Source: Phanerochaete sordida
Taxonomy: Eukaryota; Basidiomycota; Agaricomycetes; Polyporales; Phanerochaetaceae
Length of the DNA: 18,400 bases
Reading direction: 5' to 3'
Assembly (NCBI GenBank): GCA_019973155.2
Contig: BPQB01000183.1
Span: forward strand, 1 to 18,400
Below the pieces are notes generated by a model that worked only from the letters and a program-made list of their open reading frames with translations, did no database searches and had not been told where the DNA came from. Shown here one piece after another: positions 1 through 9,413 of the stretch. The translations under genes were made by a program, and so were the position numbers. How positions within the stretch are numbered: the first letter of the stretch is position 1; each line of letters opens with the position of its first letter.

Positions 1-484
1 CCCAGCACATGACCATCACGTGACCGTGTTGCGTGCGCGTGTGTGCGTCTATCCCAATCCTGCTCCCTAGCCCTAACCCCATGTAGGGCGCTTGAAGGAA
101 GAAAACCGTAGGGAATAAGAAAACTGTGACAGCTGGCTGCTCATTGAGCTCTGGAGTCCTGGCTACAACATGAGATGAAGGCCATGTTTCAGCTCAAGCG
201 ACGTCTTGAAAACGCAGAAGGAAGCGCAGCTGGCGCAGATGCACTGGAAGCCGTGCAGCCAGTAGCTGACAAGTCGGGGGAAATCGACGTCCACCAGGCG
301 GACGAAGTCGAGGTTGACGAAGGGGGTGTATGCAATAGAAAGCCGGCGACCAGAAACCGCGCTCTTCAGGCATTATTTGGAAGACGACGCACCCACAATG
401 AAGAGCTATGCGTAGCTTCTTGTGGCATTATTCTGGGCCGTGCAACGTTCTTTGGCTCAGAGGCCCCAAATGGTGTTCGAGTAG
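1..484. other. Gene-poor stretch, no recognised gene
   Basis: No intact gene is recognised here. Several overlapping plus-strand frames between about 175 and 480 have a coding-like look, with acidic and basic runs, but each is short and broken by stops. They may be the diverged upstream part of the transposase relic that follows at 485. The pyrimidine-rich stretch near 70-80 resembles a single telomere-like unit but is not repeated. Confidence 0.4.
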
Positions 485-691
485 GTCCAGCAACATCTTG
501 TTGGCTCTCTATCGCTGACATGGCCACCACAGCTATTTCTCATGAGCCTTTTTCCCACTGAAGAGTCCCTGCCAGGTATAATCTGGCACAACAACAACTG
601 CAAGATTGTCGCCATGCTCGAGAATGACTCAGACCCGTACCTTCGAGATTACTTCAAGCAATGTGCTCTCCCTGTGGACATCTTCCACTAG
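485..691 (+). pseudogene. KDZ-type transposase remnant
   Basis: A plus-strand frame open from 485 runs through an ATG at 542 to an in-frame TAG at 689-691. It contains the motifs IIWHNNNC, LENDSDPYLRDYF and CALPVDIFH. From memory of the family, these match the late part of Agaricomycete KDZ-class (Kyakuja-Dileera-Zisupton) transposases, where a W-x-D-NC segment precedes CALPVDVFH and a further Lys/His-rich stretch. Here the stop falls directly after the FH, and the expected continuation is not found in any frame downstream. Only about 50-70 residues survive of a protein that is normally many hundreds long. This is an old, dead fragment. The family assignment rests on motif memory and not on an alignment. 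Confidence 0.5.
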
Positions 692-2072
692 GCTGGAAAC
701 GGGCCGAAGCTTCGCTCGGCGGGCACGATTTCTTCATTTGGTAAGTTTCATCCATGAGCTTCTAAGGGATAGTTCAATTATTTTGTGCTGTACTATAGAC
801 TACTCTGCTGCAGCAGCGTACGTGCCTCGCGCTAGGTGTGCCGCCCAATATCTATGCTTCTGTAACAGGGCTACCATTGGCAAGCCTTCATCCACCCTCA
901 CCACAACCTCACGTGGTGCACAGCATTTAGCGTCTCATTCTTCGTAAAGCGCAGCACCGGGGTGGTCTACCTTGCCTGCGTAGGCGGAGCAGTTATGGAC
1001 ATTGTTTTGCAGATGTCGGCTGTCAGCGCGCAACATCCCCATGAGCTTCGTGCACACTGCACACGGCCATTGTATGCACTGTGGCACAGCCGTGACAGTT
1101 TTGTGCGCTGCCACACTGCCATGGTCACAACTGCATTATGCCCACACACATAGCCCGCCTCTCGCGTACAACAAGTCTCACGCAGAGTTCCCTGCAGCAC
1201 AAGATATACACCGCCGTGCGAGCAGAAACACGGTAAAGGGTACACGGGGTCCGTGGTGTCAGAAGTCTAATACACCATGCTAAAGTTTTACAATTCTCAC
1301 ATTCAGGGCTTCATTGTCTAAGCCATGTCTTATATACAGTACATATTTGTAGTACTAACAGTATAATTTGGCAAGTTTTGGTGTGATGCTCACCACCCTA
1401 GCACTCAACAAAACGGGCACAATTCTCGCAGGCTGTTTCGATGTTAAGCGCCCGAGCGTCCGGGCTTCGTCGCATGCCGTGTACAACGCGGGGGGTCTAT
1501 TACTAAGCTACAATGTTTGAGGAGCGCATACTGTACATACAATAGTATTTTAAGTGCAAAATAAATTATGTTTTGTGACAATATTGACATTTCTAGTCGA
1601 TTAACAAGTGTACATGTACATTCCCGCATATCCGAGACTAGTACCTGCTCCTCGCAACCGCGCCGCACATGCGCAACCTCTGGCTCCATGTAATCTTTTG
1701 GATCTGCACATGGTACAGAACCCCTGGCACCTTCTGCGCTTGTGAACCTGGTCATGTATCACGCCAACATGAGCCAACTACACGCTCGGTCCTTGTGGCT
1801 CACCGATGGCAGCGAGACCACACAGGCGGCATGGCATGCTCGAGCAAGAGGTTTTGCGGCACGTGCCACGCACATGCCACTATGCTTAGGTCACTACGTA
1901 AAGCGCTAATAATGTGGTGTTCAGTGCCTCCATGCACACCGCGACCCCCATCAACGAGCGGCCGACGTACCTGGCCGCCTAGGCGCGCGAGTCGTGCACG
2001 GTGTTCATGTACGCGGGAATATCGAGCCTGCTGCTGCCATCAGCGCGCGCGCACGCATACACGCGCTACGTA
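692..2072. other. Intergenic region, no recognised gene
   Basis: About 1.4 kb without a supportable gene. Open frames are short, overlap on both strands and show no recognisable motif. The part from 1290 to 1620 is noticeably AT-rich compared with its surroundings. No tRNA, repeat array or transposon end was seen. Confidence 0.4.
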
Positions 2073-2578
2073 CTAGTCCACGCTCGCCGTGACAAGGTCG
2101 AAGCTGAGCGCGGCAGGTGCCGCGATGCGTTAGACGAGCCCGAGCATGTGCTTGTACGCCATGCTGCCCGCGAGCGAGTCGAGGTGCTCCATGAGCTTGC
2201 CCGTGCGGATCCCGCGGCTCGTGTTCATGTACGCCTCAAACAGCGCCGGCGCGCCCACGAAGCGCAGCAGCTGCTCGCAGTACGAGTCCGCCATGCTCTG
2301 CGGCGCAAGCGCGTCGTGCGCCGCCGCGGGCCCACCGCGCAGCCGTGGCGATTCGGATCACGAGAACTTGCGTTTCATCGGCAGGGCACTAGCAAATGTC
2401 AGCGCGGGGAGGGAAGGAAAGGCAGCGCACGCACCGGTGCTGTGCGGGGTCGACGCGACCGCCTGGGGCACGGTCAGCGTGGGGCGCAAGACGGGGAGGC
2501 GGCTTTGTACGCACGACGCGCGGGAGCGTGTCCATAGCCGTGATGTCCTGCATCTTGAGCGCAGCCACGGCCTCCTGT
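2073..2578 (-). pseudogene. ACOT9-like acyl-CoA thioesterase remnant
   Basis: On the minus strand, a frame open from about 2357 to the TAA at 2130-2132 includes MADSYCEQLLRF and IRTGKLMEHLDSLAGS followed by MAYKHMLG. This is the pattern of the first HotDog domain of mitochondrial ACOT9-type acyl-CoA thioesterases, in which an R-x-GKL-x-E-LD segment precedes a YKH motif. Reading through that stop in the same frame gives FDLVTASVD (2073-2105), a motif expected shortly downstream in this family, and then a second stop. Further upstream, in a different frame near 2500-2578, the stretch ALKMQDITAMDTLPRVVR could be the degraded N-terminal part. Two in-frame stops plus a frame change mark it as a dead copy of a host metabolic gene. 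The family call is from recollection. A short spliced paralogue is the less likely alternative. Confidence 0.5.
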
Positions 2579-2708
2579 GCTCGCGCGCGCAGAGGTACGC
2601 GGTGCGAACTAGGGCGGGTACTCTGCTGAGGAGGCTGGCTGCTCGCTCACGTGTGTTCCGGGCGCACAAAGTGGCTGCAGGCAATTTAATCCTCGCGACG
2701 CGCAACAC

Positions 2709-3363
2709 ACCCGTCTGCCACCCGGCTCATTGGGCGGCTGCAGCACGATGCCGACGACGATGCCTGTCAAATAATAAAGGCCGCGGGCGTGCGGGTTGCG
2801 GCCAAGTCACCGACCTTATAACACACAAACGCCTCAGGTGCGGACGCTCCGCAGCCAGAGCGTTAACCTCGCACCCGATCTCGGTGCATGGAGACCTGCA
2901 TCAGTCGGCGAGCCCGCAAGTAAAACACATATGCGTGCTCACCTTGAGCACAACCCAGGGGCTTATTAGCGCAATGCCAGCGCACGACCGTGGAGCGCAG
3001 CATGCCAGCATTGAAGGTGCTGCGGCCACGAAGTAGGCCAAAGGACGTAGAGCACTTGCGGACTGAGACCTCATACCGAGACAGCGATGCAGCCCTGGAT
3101 GAGGGCCGGCGGGCGGGAATCGTCCGCACTGCGCGGCATGTTGAAGGGGACGAGACAGATGGCGAAGCTGTGGAGCAAGATGGCCCGACCGAGGTGCGGG
3201 TCGATGAGCGGCAGAAGTACTCGACACGGACCTGCAGTGAGCAGCCCAGTGCGCTGCTGCGCCGCGCCCACCGTCGGGCTTTGTGCCCGACGGCCAACTG
3301 TTCAGGTGGACGACTATCAGTGGTCAAGCGAATTAGAGACACTGCAGGACGTACGTGCAAAGG
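2709..3363. other. Intergenic region, no recognised gene
   Basis: No supportable gene is present. A minus-strand frame near 3071-3240 (RVLLPLIDPHLGRAILLHS and following) looks coding-like and hydrophobic. It is short, has no recognisable family and ends in a stop at 3071, so it is noted only as a possible relic. Confidence 0.35.
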
Positions 3364-3895
3364 TCAGGCGTTGCGAGAAAGCCCGACCGCAATGCACTGC
3401 ACGATGAAACCTCGTCGACGATCAAGGTCATCGACAAATGATACCTCTACAGATGCAGAGGCACACTGCGCACGCACGTTCGAGTGCCGGAGACGTTGAG
3501 GGTTGAGGTTGAGGTCGAGGTTGAGGGTTGAACTTGATGTCGAAGAGGGTCGCGGAAACGGCGACGATGGGTATGAGAGCGACGACAAATAACGCACCAG
3601 GGCCCAACCAGCATGGAAGACGTCAAGAATACGATTCTGCACGCGGGCGCATCAGAAAGGCCCACCACAAAGATGTTCAATCACGACTTACCTCTACCGA
3701 CCCGCCGCTGGGCACAAACATCCCGCCGCTGCCACCGCAGGTCATCGAAATCCCGCGATTCGCCTTGGTATGTTGCCGCGGCAAGGCGTGCCACAACTCG
3801 TAGAGGCGGCCCCCGGGCCCAGCGCGCACGATAGAGACGACGCCGTGCGTTCCTGCAGCGCGGCGCGGCGAGTCGATCTTTGGCGATCCCTCCAT
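3364..3895 (-). CDS. Small two-exon hypothetical protein, 158 aa
   Basis: Not recognised. On the minus strand an ATG at 3893-3895 (MEGSPKIDSPRR) opens exon 1, which runs to 3692. A donor GTAAGT at 3691 and an acceptor GCAG ending at 3637 give a 55-bp intron, the size typical of every other gene here. Both sides are in phase 0. Exon 2 (3636-3364) continues with RILDVFHAGWALVRYLSS and ends at a stop at 3364-3366. The predicted 158-residue product has a Gly-rich centre, one possible amphipathic or membrane-leaning helix around residues 70-90, and a Ser/Leu/Asn-rich low-complexity stretch produced by a short tandem repeat. A frame kept open across a consensus intron argues for a real or recently lost gene. 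Exons could be missing upstream, so this may be a 3' fragment. Confidence 0.38.
3493..3534. repeat. Short GA/GT-rich tandem repeat
   Basis: Degenerate tandem copies of a six-base unit GAGGTT and variants occupy about 42 bases. The repeat lies inside exon 2 of the small minus-strand open frame and codes there for alternating Leu, Asn and Asp. Confidence 0.6.
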
Positions 3896-4615
3896 CTGCC
3901 CGCCATGCAGAGCTCGCATGCACCTCGAGCACGCTCTTCAAGCTTCAGTAGCGGCAAAGGGCTTGCGCTGCACTGGAATCGCATTGAGCGCGCAAGCACG
4001 GCTACCGCAATTTTGTCCTCCATGTGCGCTCGGCGGCGACGCGGACGCCGGGGGCCGAGCGTCACCGGGAGCACCGGCAGCGTGAGATCTGTAAGCGTGC
4101 CAGTATAAGCACGATCCTGCACGCAGTCAATGAGAATACTTGCCAGCGTTAAGGCTATTATTGCGCTCTCGCGGCCCCGAGCCCGACAATACTGAGTCGG
4201 CAAGAGGCAGTGCTATGGTGGCGACAGCAGAGGGTGCCGGAAGCGAGCAGGCACTGTCACAGCGAACGAAAACCTCTGGCTCATTGTGCGGCGCGCGGGA
4301 GGGCGACAACATTGCCGCGAGGCGCGCGAACAATCACGCATGCACCCCTCGCGTCACAAACACTATGCCAACTCCAATGAACGCGCATCCATGCGGGAAT
4401 GGGCAGCAGGACATCTGCATACGCGTCAGTATAAGCATAGCCATAAAAAAGTAAGCAGAAACACTTACTGGCATGGCTGAGAATAGGCTCCGGTGACCCT
4501 TCGAAATGCTGACCAGGCTGTCGTGGGCACAAGGGCAGACATTGCGCTCGGTGCCTGATGTGCGTCCACATCTGCAAAAACCTGCCATGCGTATAGTACC
4601 TAATTGAGCCACCAA
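3896..4615. other. Intergenic region with one intron-like signal
   Basis: No recognised gene. On the minus strand, 4468 to 4415 looks like a genuine 54-bp fungal intron: donor GTAAGTGT, an ACTGAC branch-like site at 4425-4430, and an acceptor GCAG ending at 4415. The flanking frames are short and soon closed. It may be what is left of a spliced gene upstream of the 3364-3895 open frame, but no continuous model could be built. Confidence 0.3.
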
Positions 4616-5540
4616 CTAGTGAAAAATAGGTGGGTTAGGTGAGTAACCCTAAAAGTTGCCAGTACCAAACCTAATCCTGCCCTAATTCTGACCTAATTCT
4701 TGCCTTCTTGTTTTCTATTTGCTAGATAAATGCTACCTATTTCTCTTTCTCTATACTCGGTGTCCTTACTGATAGCTCTTTCTATGTCCCTTGTTCTTAT
4801 TAAGCGATATTTCCACCCTCATTGTACTTCTTGAGCACTATTTGCACTCTTTTTGTTCTTATTTTACGATGTTTCAATGCTTTTTGTTCTTACTAAGTGC
4901 TAGTGCATCTATTTCTCGTACCTTCTGTGTTTCTAAAACACCTACTCTGCATCTATTTTTACTCTGCACCTATTTCACTTCTAACTCAACCTTATTTAAA
5001 GGTTACTTCCACGCTCTTTGATTTAATTGACCTAATTGGCCTAAGTAACCTTATTTCTGACTTACTCAGTGCTTACTGGCTGCTTCTGCATAGATATCTA
5101 TGTGCTATATAATTGTAAAGCGCTACCTTACTAGGTGTAGCCTTGTTGCTATTGTAGCCCTTTTTGACCTAAGCCATACCTAATTAATTATTACTGCAGT
5201 ACTGCCTGCTTACTATAGCTGTTCTAATTAACAACTAATCTTGCCCTAATAGCAATATCTGTCTCCTTACTCTGTTTTTCAGACACTTTTCAAGTCATAA
5301 TTGCATACTATCTGTTCTAAGACTCAGATAAACAAGTGCTGTTTTACCCCTTTCTGAGGCCTAATTGAGTGTATCTTGAACACTATCAGCCCTTATTACC
5401 TTCTACGCAGCTGTACACTCAGGTCTAATCACACTATTGCAGTATTAAACAGGAAATAATGTAGCATTAATCGGAAATAAAGTAGATATTAGTACAGCAA
5501 ACTAGATGTATCGAAGCAGGAAAAAGGAGTGCATGGGGAG
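4616..5540. repeat. AT-rich block, candidate left terminal repeat region
   Basis: A sharp change to AT-rich sequence starts at about 4616-4622, next to CTAGTG, and runs to about 5540. It carries dispersed short motifs such as CCTAATT, AGTAACC and GGTTACTT, several of which recur at the right edge of the window (for example AAGTAACCT at 5043 and near 18349). A small imperfect inverted repeat (ACCTAA..CCACC at 4598-4613 against GGTGGGTTAGGT at 4629-4640) sits at the junction. No coding frame is credible here. Dispersed subterminal repeats are typical of the ends of CACTA-like and related DNA transposons. No target-site duplication can be confirmed, because the other end is off the window. Confidence 0.45.
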
Positions 5541-5575
5541 GGGGGTATCAGGGGGTATTAGAGCATGACAGTGTA

Positions 5576-8500
5576 TTACAGAACTTCCATATGGTCAACG
5601 TCCATGTACTCGAGCGAGGACTCGACGACATTCTTGGGCTTGCACGTGCGCCCATTGCTGTCAACATATTAGTGGATGCCAGCAGAATCCAGAGAAGTGC
5701 GTACCTCGCATCGTCATAAGTGGCGCGGAAAAGGAACTCGACAGCACCAGGAAGCCTGTCGGAGAGGGCGACCATCGTGTTGTGGTGGGACGTGTAGACA
5801 TCGCTGTACTTCTTGGACGAGAAGTCCCAGATGTCGTTCTCTGGGCTGCCCATGTCACGGATGACAGAGTGGATCTACGAAGCAGTTAGCAAGGCGAACA
5901 GGGAGATAAAGATTCACGTACCGCAGTAGCCACCAAGCAAATAAGAGGGCCAGGGACCATCTTGTAGGCCACGCCCTGCCACACGTCGTCGAAGAAGTCC
6001 GGCTTCATCTTCAGAAAGGTCGCGCGGTGCTTGAAGAGCAGCAGCGAGATGATGTCGGAGAGGCAGGGGTGTCGGAATGGCTTGGCTGCGTCATAGCCCG
6101 TCTGCAAGAGACATTAGCATGAGAGATGAAGACAACAACGAAACCTACCAGAATATCGCCAGAGAAGATATAGCGCATGCCTTTCAGAAGCTCCTCGATG
6201 CGAACGTCGAGATCAGGCGGGTTGTTGCTCAGCTTGTAGTGTGCGGGGACTTTGGCAAGGGCGAGAGCTCGAACGTAGCCCCGAAGCTGACTGAGGCGAG
6301 TCTCGAGCTACAATTGTGAGCAAGCTGCAAGAAAAAGACAGAACAATTGCTACGTACCAGAGAAATCACCTCACGCGTCCAGTCCGCGTTTCGTGAGATG
6401 TACTGGCGGATGTCGGTGTCCTTGGCAGCGTCGGCACCCCTCTTGAGGCAGCGGACGAGGAAGACGAGCTTGTTGTGCTTGAGGGTGTCGGGGAATGCAT
6501 CGATGGTATAGATGTCGTTCTCGAGGATGACATAGGAGAGCTTGACGACCTTGCGCAGACGAGGGTTGAGGCGGGTGATTCTAATCTTGCCCTTGCGGCC
6601 GTAGACAAGAGTGAGAAGGGGAACGTTGGCAGTCGGGTCGTACTCCTTGGCTGACGAAGACGCATCGCTGGCATGCGCGTCGTTGGAGGGGCCAGCACGC
6701 GCAGGCCCAGCAGAGGCTGACCTGGCGGCAACTCTCGCCGCAACGGCCACTCGTGTGCGCGAGCGACTCTTTGCCAGAGACACATCTTGCTCGCTGTTGT
6801 TCTCGTTGTTCTCGTTGTTCTCGTTGTCGTCCACCTTCACAAGAGGCTCCTAGAGATAATGATGAGTGGGTGCTAGTGCTAGAAAGAGGCGCCCACTTAC
6901 CTCTGCGCGAAGTTTCGTGACGGCCTTAGACGTCTATAAAAGAATTAGTATGGCTTGTCCATATCACATTGCAGGCTATGAGCGTACCTTTGCCACCAGA
7001 AGGGATGCAGGCTGCAGCAGCAGCTCCTCGTCCTCGTCAGAGTCTTCCTCGTCGGCGTCGGAGTCGAACACGGTGAGCTTTACCTCCTGCAACAGCGTGA
7101 GACATGGCGTGAAGGATAAGAATATTAATGACTCACCTCGGAGGCAAGCATTCGCTTCAGCCTCTGCGGATTGATTGACGGGTCTGCGAGGTCGTCGTCG
7201 TCGTCGTTGCCCATGGCGTTCGCGAGCGAGTCGTCATCGCTGCTGTCGCGTGCGCTCTGCTCGTAATCAGACGTGCTGTCGTCATCGAGCTGCTTGCCTT
7301 TGCCCTTGCCACGGCTGGGCTTTTCGGGCTGCGCGCCACCCTCTTCGTCATTGTCGCTGTCCGACAGCGGCTTTCGAGCACGTGGCTTGCGGGCACGCGA
7401 CTTGCCTTTGCCCTTGTGCTTGCGGCGACGGGGCTTGGCGAGCTGTGCGTTGGCGTCCTCACTCTTGTCGTGGTCAGACGGCAGGTCAAGGGCGCGCCCC
7501 TTACCCTTGTTCTTGCGGCCGTGCGGCTCCTTGTGCTGCGCGTCGGCGTTTTCGTCGTCGCCGTAGTCTGACGGCGGGTCGTTGTTGCGTTCACGCTCAC
7601 TCTCACGCTCGGACTCCTCGTACGGTTCACTCAAGGCATGCCCACAGGGGGCCGAGCTATGATCGACATGCACGCCGTCGTTGTGCTCGGCCTCGTTGTC
7701 GTGGTTGTCGTCGTGCTCGAAGTTGAGGTCGGCCCAGTCGGTAATACCTGTTCCGTGTCTTCCCTCCCCTTCAGCTTGGTGGGCTTGCTGCTCGACAGCC
7801 GACGGTTGGGGGCTCACGTCGTTTGCGACCTTGCGCCTAGGGCGTGGAACCTTCGAGGCTGAGCAATAGATTAGTATAATTACCGTCCAATAGCTAGAAT
7901 TGCCAGCACGTACCTTGCGGCGCGATCTGCGAGGGCTCCATGTTGCGCTGCGGCGTGTGCGGCTCTGTTGCGTCCTTGTTCGTTCCGTAGGTGCGGGTCG
8001 GCGTAGGAACTGGAGACGTCAGCATTGGAGAAGCACAAGACTTCGAGTGGGGATACGTACCTTTGAGCCTGCTGCCCGCATCCTCGTCACTGTCTTTGTC
8101 CTCGCTCGCTTCGCCATACTTGGCACCTGCACACAGAGCAGCGGTCAGCGCACGACAACGAGATAGGTGGAAGATCGACATACTGATCGCAGTGAGCCTC
8201 TTCCTTGCTGCTGCCTGCGCGAGCTTCTGCCGCGTCACCCGCGCAAGCTCCTGCCGCCTGGCCTCCTCGTCGATCGAGTCCTCGTCCGCGTCATTGTCGC
8301 TGTGGGCAGGCGGAGGCATTGGGTTGGGCGGGCGACTCGTAGAGCCAGATGGTTGGTTGTTGCGGGAGGAAGGGACTTCGACGAAGTCCAACACTTGTCG
8401 GACGGGAGCAGAGGCTGGCTTTGCCGACGTGGCACTTGATCCCGGGGCTTTCGAGACCGGCGGCTTGACGGTACGCACCTCCAACGCGCTCTTGGGCTTC

Positions 8501-8890
8501 AAACGAGGGGCATCAGTGGTCTTAGACATCAGCGGGTGCTGAGTCGAGCTGGAAAGGCCAGGGCGGGTGAGGTGTGCGCTGGCAGGGGCGGAGTCGAAGG
8601 CAGCTGGGAAAGGTCAGTCAAAACTGGAAGGAAAGTCGACACTGACACCTACCCTTCTTCTTCGGGGGTTGCAGATCCTCGTTCTCGCTTGCAGAAGGGC
8701 TGCGAATGGCCTTCCGTTTTCCAGCTGGGCTCTTGTCAGGGACAGTCTCCGTTGAGCGCAGAAAGCACTCACCGGCCTTATTCGATTGGCCCAGGACATC
8801 CTTCGATTTCCCGCCCGAAGCTTGCTTGTTTGGCTGGGCCGTTGACTGTTTCTCAGCGGGCTTTGCCCGTGATCGAGTAGCAGGAGCCAT
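5576..8890 (-). CDS. DUF6532-containing protein, 12 exons, 918 aa
   Basis: Twelve exons splice without a break: 8890-8653, 8603-8184, 8126-8061, 8009-7914, 7858-7137, 7086-6988, 6933-6901, 6849-6358, 6307-6149, 6101-5922, 5874-5705 and 5657-5576. The eleven introns are 47-57 bp with GT..AG ends, and several have CTAAT or CTGAC branch sites. Residues 1-560 are disordered and charged, with KKKG and GKGKGK basic runs alternating with acidic Ser-Asp runs, suggesting a nuclear protein. Residues about 660-890 are an all-helical domain with KLSYVILENDIYTIDAFP, LSQLRGYVRALAL, KPFRHPCLSDII, and a late FSSKKYSDVYTSHH; order and spacing fit the fungal DUF6532 domain (recalled, not searched). Its biochemical role is unknown. 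The ATG at 8890 gives MAPATRSRAK. It lies head-to-tail downstream of the gene at 9414-11890. No lesion was found. Confidence 0.85.
6796..6830. repeat. Nine-base tandem repeat coding for Asn-Glu-Asn
   Basis: About three and a half copies of a TCGTTGTTC unit lie in exon 8 of the DUF6532 gene. They encode an Asn/Glu-rich run (ENNENNENN on the coding strand). The repeat is in frame, so length changes would not break the protein. Confidence 0.75.
7272..7571 (-). repeat. Three in-frame protein repeats in the DUF6532 gene
   Basis: Three successive modules of 31, 38 and 31 residues start at 7571, 7478 and 7364. A truncated fourth starts at 7271. Each begins with Ser-Asp and an acidic run, passes through an Ala/Gly-Gln and a Lys/Glu-Pro, and ends in a basic KGKG tract. 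The alternating acid/base modules look like an internally duplicated disordered region. They lie wholly within exon 5. Confidence 0.7.
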
Positions 8891-9413
8891 GGCGGAAGGG
8901 GAGAAGAAATCTAGAGAAAAGGGAGGGTGGCAAAATTAGAGGAGATATGATAGATAAAATGTAATGACTGTGGTGTCGAACGAGTGGAGGTGTATGTGTG
9001 TGTGCGCGGAGATGTGTAGTTGGTGTTGAAGTTGAAAGGCACGCGCGCCAACCGGTACGTCGACGCCCGACATGTCACGGCTGGTCACGCAGCGTGACAC
9101 CGGCAACGAGACATGCCAAAACAACGAGTAGTCGTGAAAGAAAGCTATTTGAGGGTCAGCAAGTACAGTACAGAGAGAAGATGCGATAGTATACAAAATT
9201 TACAACAATTACAAGGGCAGAGGTGCGCCCAGGCATCGATCCACAAGAAGACTCTCAGGAGATTGGTCGCCAATGCGCGAAAGGGCACGTCGTGCGCGCA
9301 GGAAAGGGCCGATCAGGGGGCGAGCGAAGAGGAGGTGGAGCCCTGGTCGACGCGAGGCGCATTCGGCGCGAGACGCGAGGCTCTGGACGTGCACGGGGCG
9401 ACACGAAGGCAGC
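8891..9413. other. Spacer between two minus-strand genes
   Basis: The spacer is 523 bp, between the stop of the 790-aa gene and the start of the DUF6532 gene. It should hold the 3' end of the former and the promoter of the latter. The part next to the DUF6532 start (8891-9200) is purine- and GT-rich on the plus strand. No TATA box, repeat or further gene was convincing. Confidence 0.5.

Noticed and set aside
66..80. CCTAGCCCTAACCCC as a telomere repeat
   Set aside because: Only one and a half telomere-like units, with no array, and the surrounding sequence is ordinary.
4616..4622. CTAGTG/CACTAG as a CACTA-type terminal hexamer
   Set aside because: The orientation relative to the AT-rich block is ambiguous, and the partner end lies off the window, so no terminus or target-site duplication could be shown.
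4791..5112. Open frames in the AT-rich block as small membrane proteins
   Set aside because: Their Phe/Leu/Ser-rich composition simply follows from T-rich repeat sequence. They overlap each other, have no motif and no homologue that I recall.
5541..5560. Duplicated GGGGGTAT near the DUF6532 stop as a terminal repeat
   Set aside because: Too short and G-rich to separate from chance, with no partner elsewhere.
7175..7726. Long plus-strand open frames opposite the DUF6532 gene
   Set aside because: Arg/Cys- and Ser/Leu-rich shadows of the repeat-containing exon 5. The minus-strand model splices cleanly across 12 exons.
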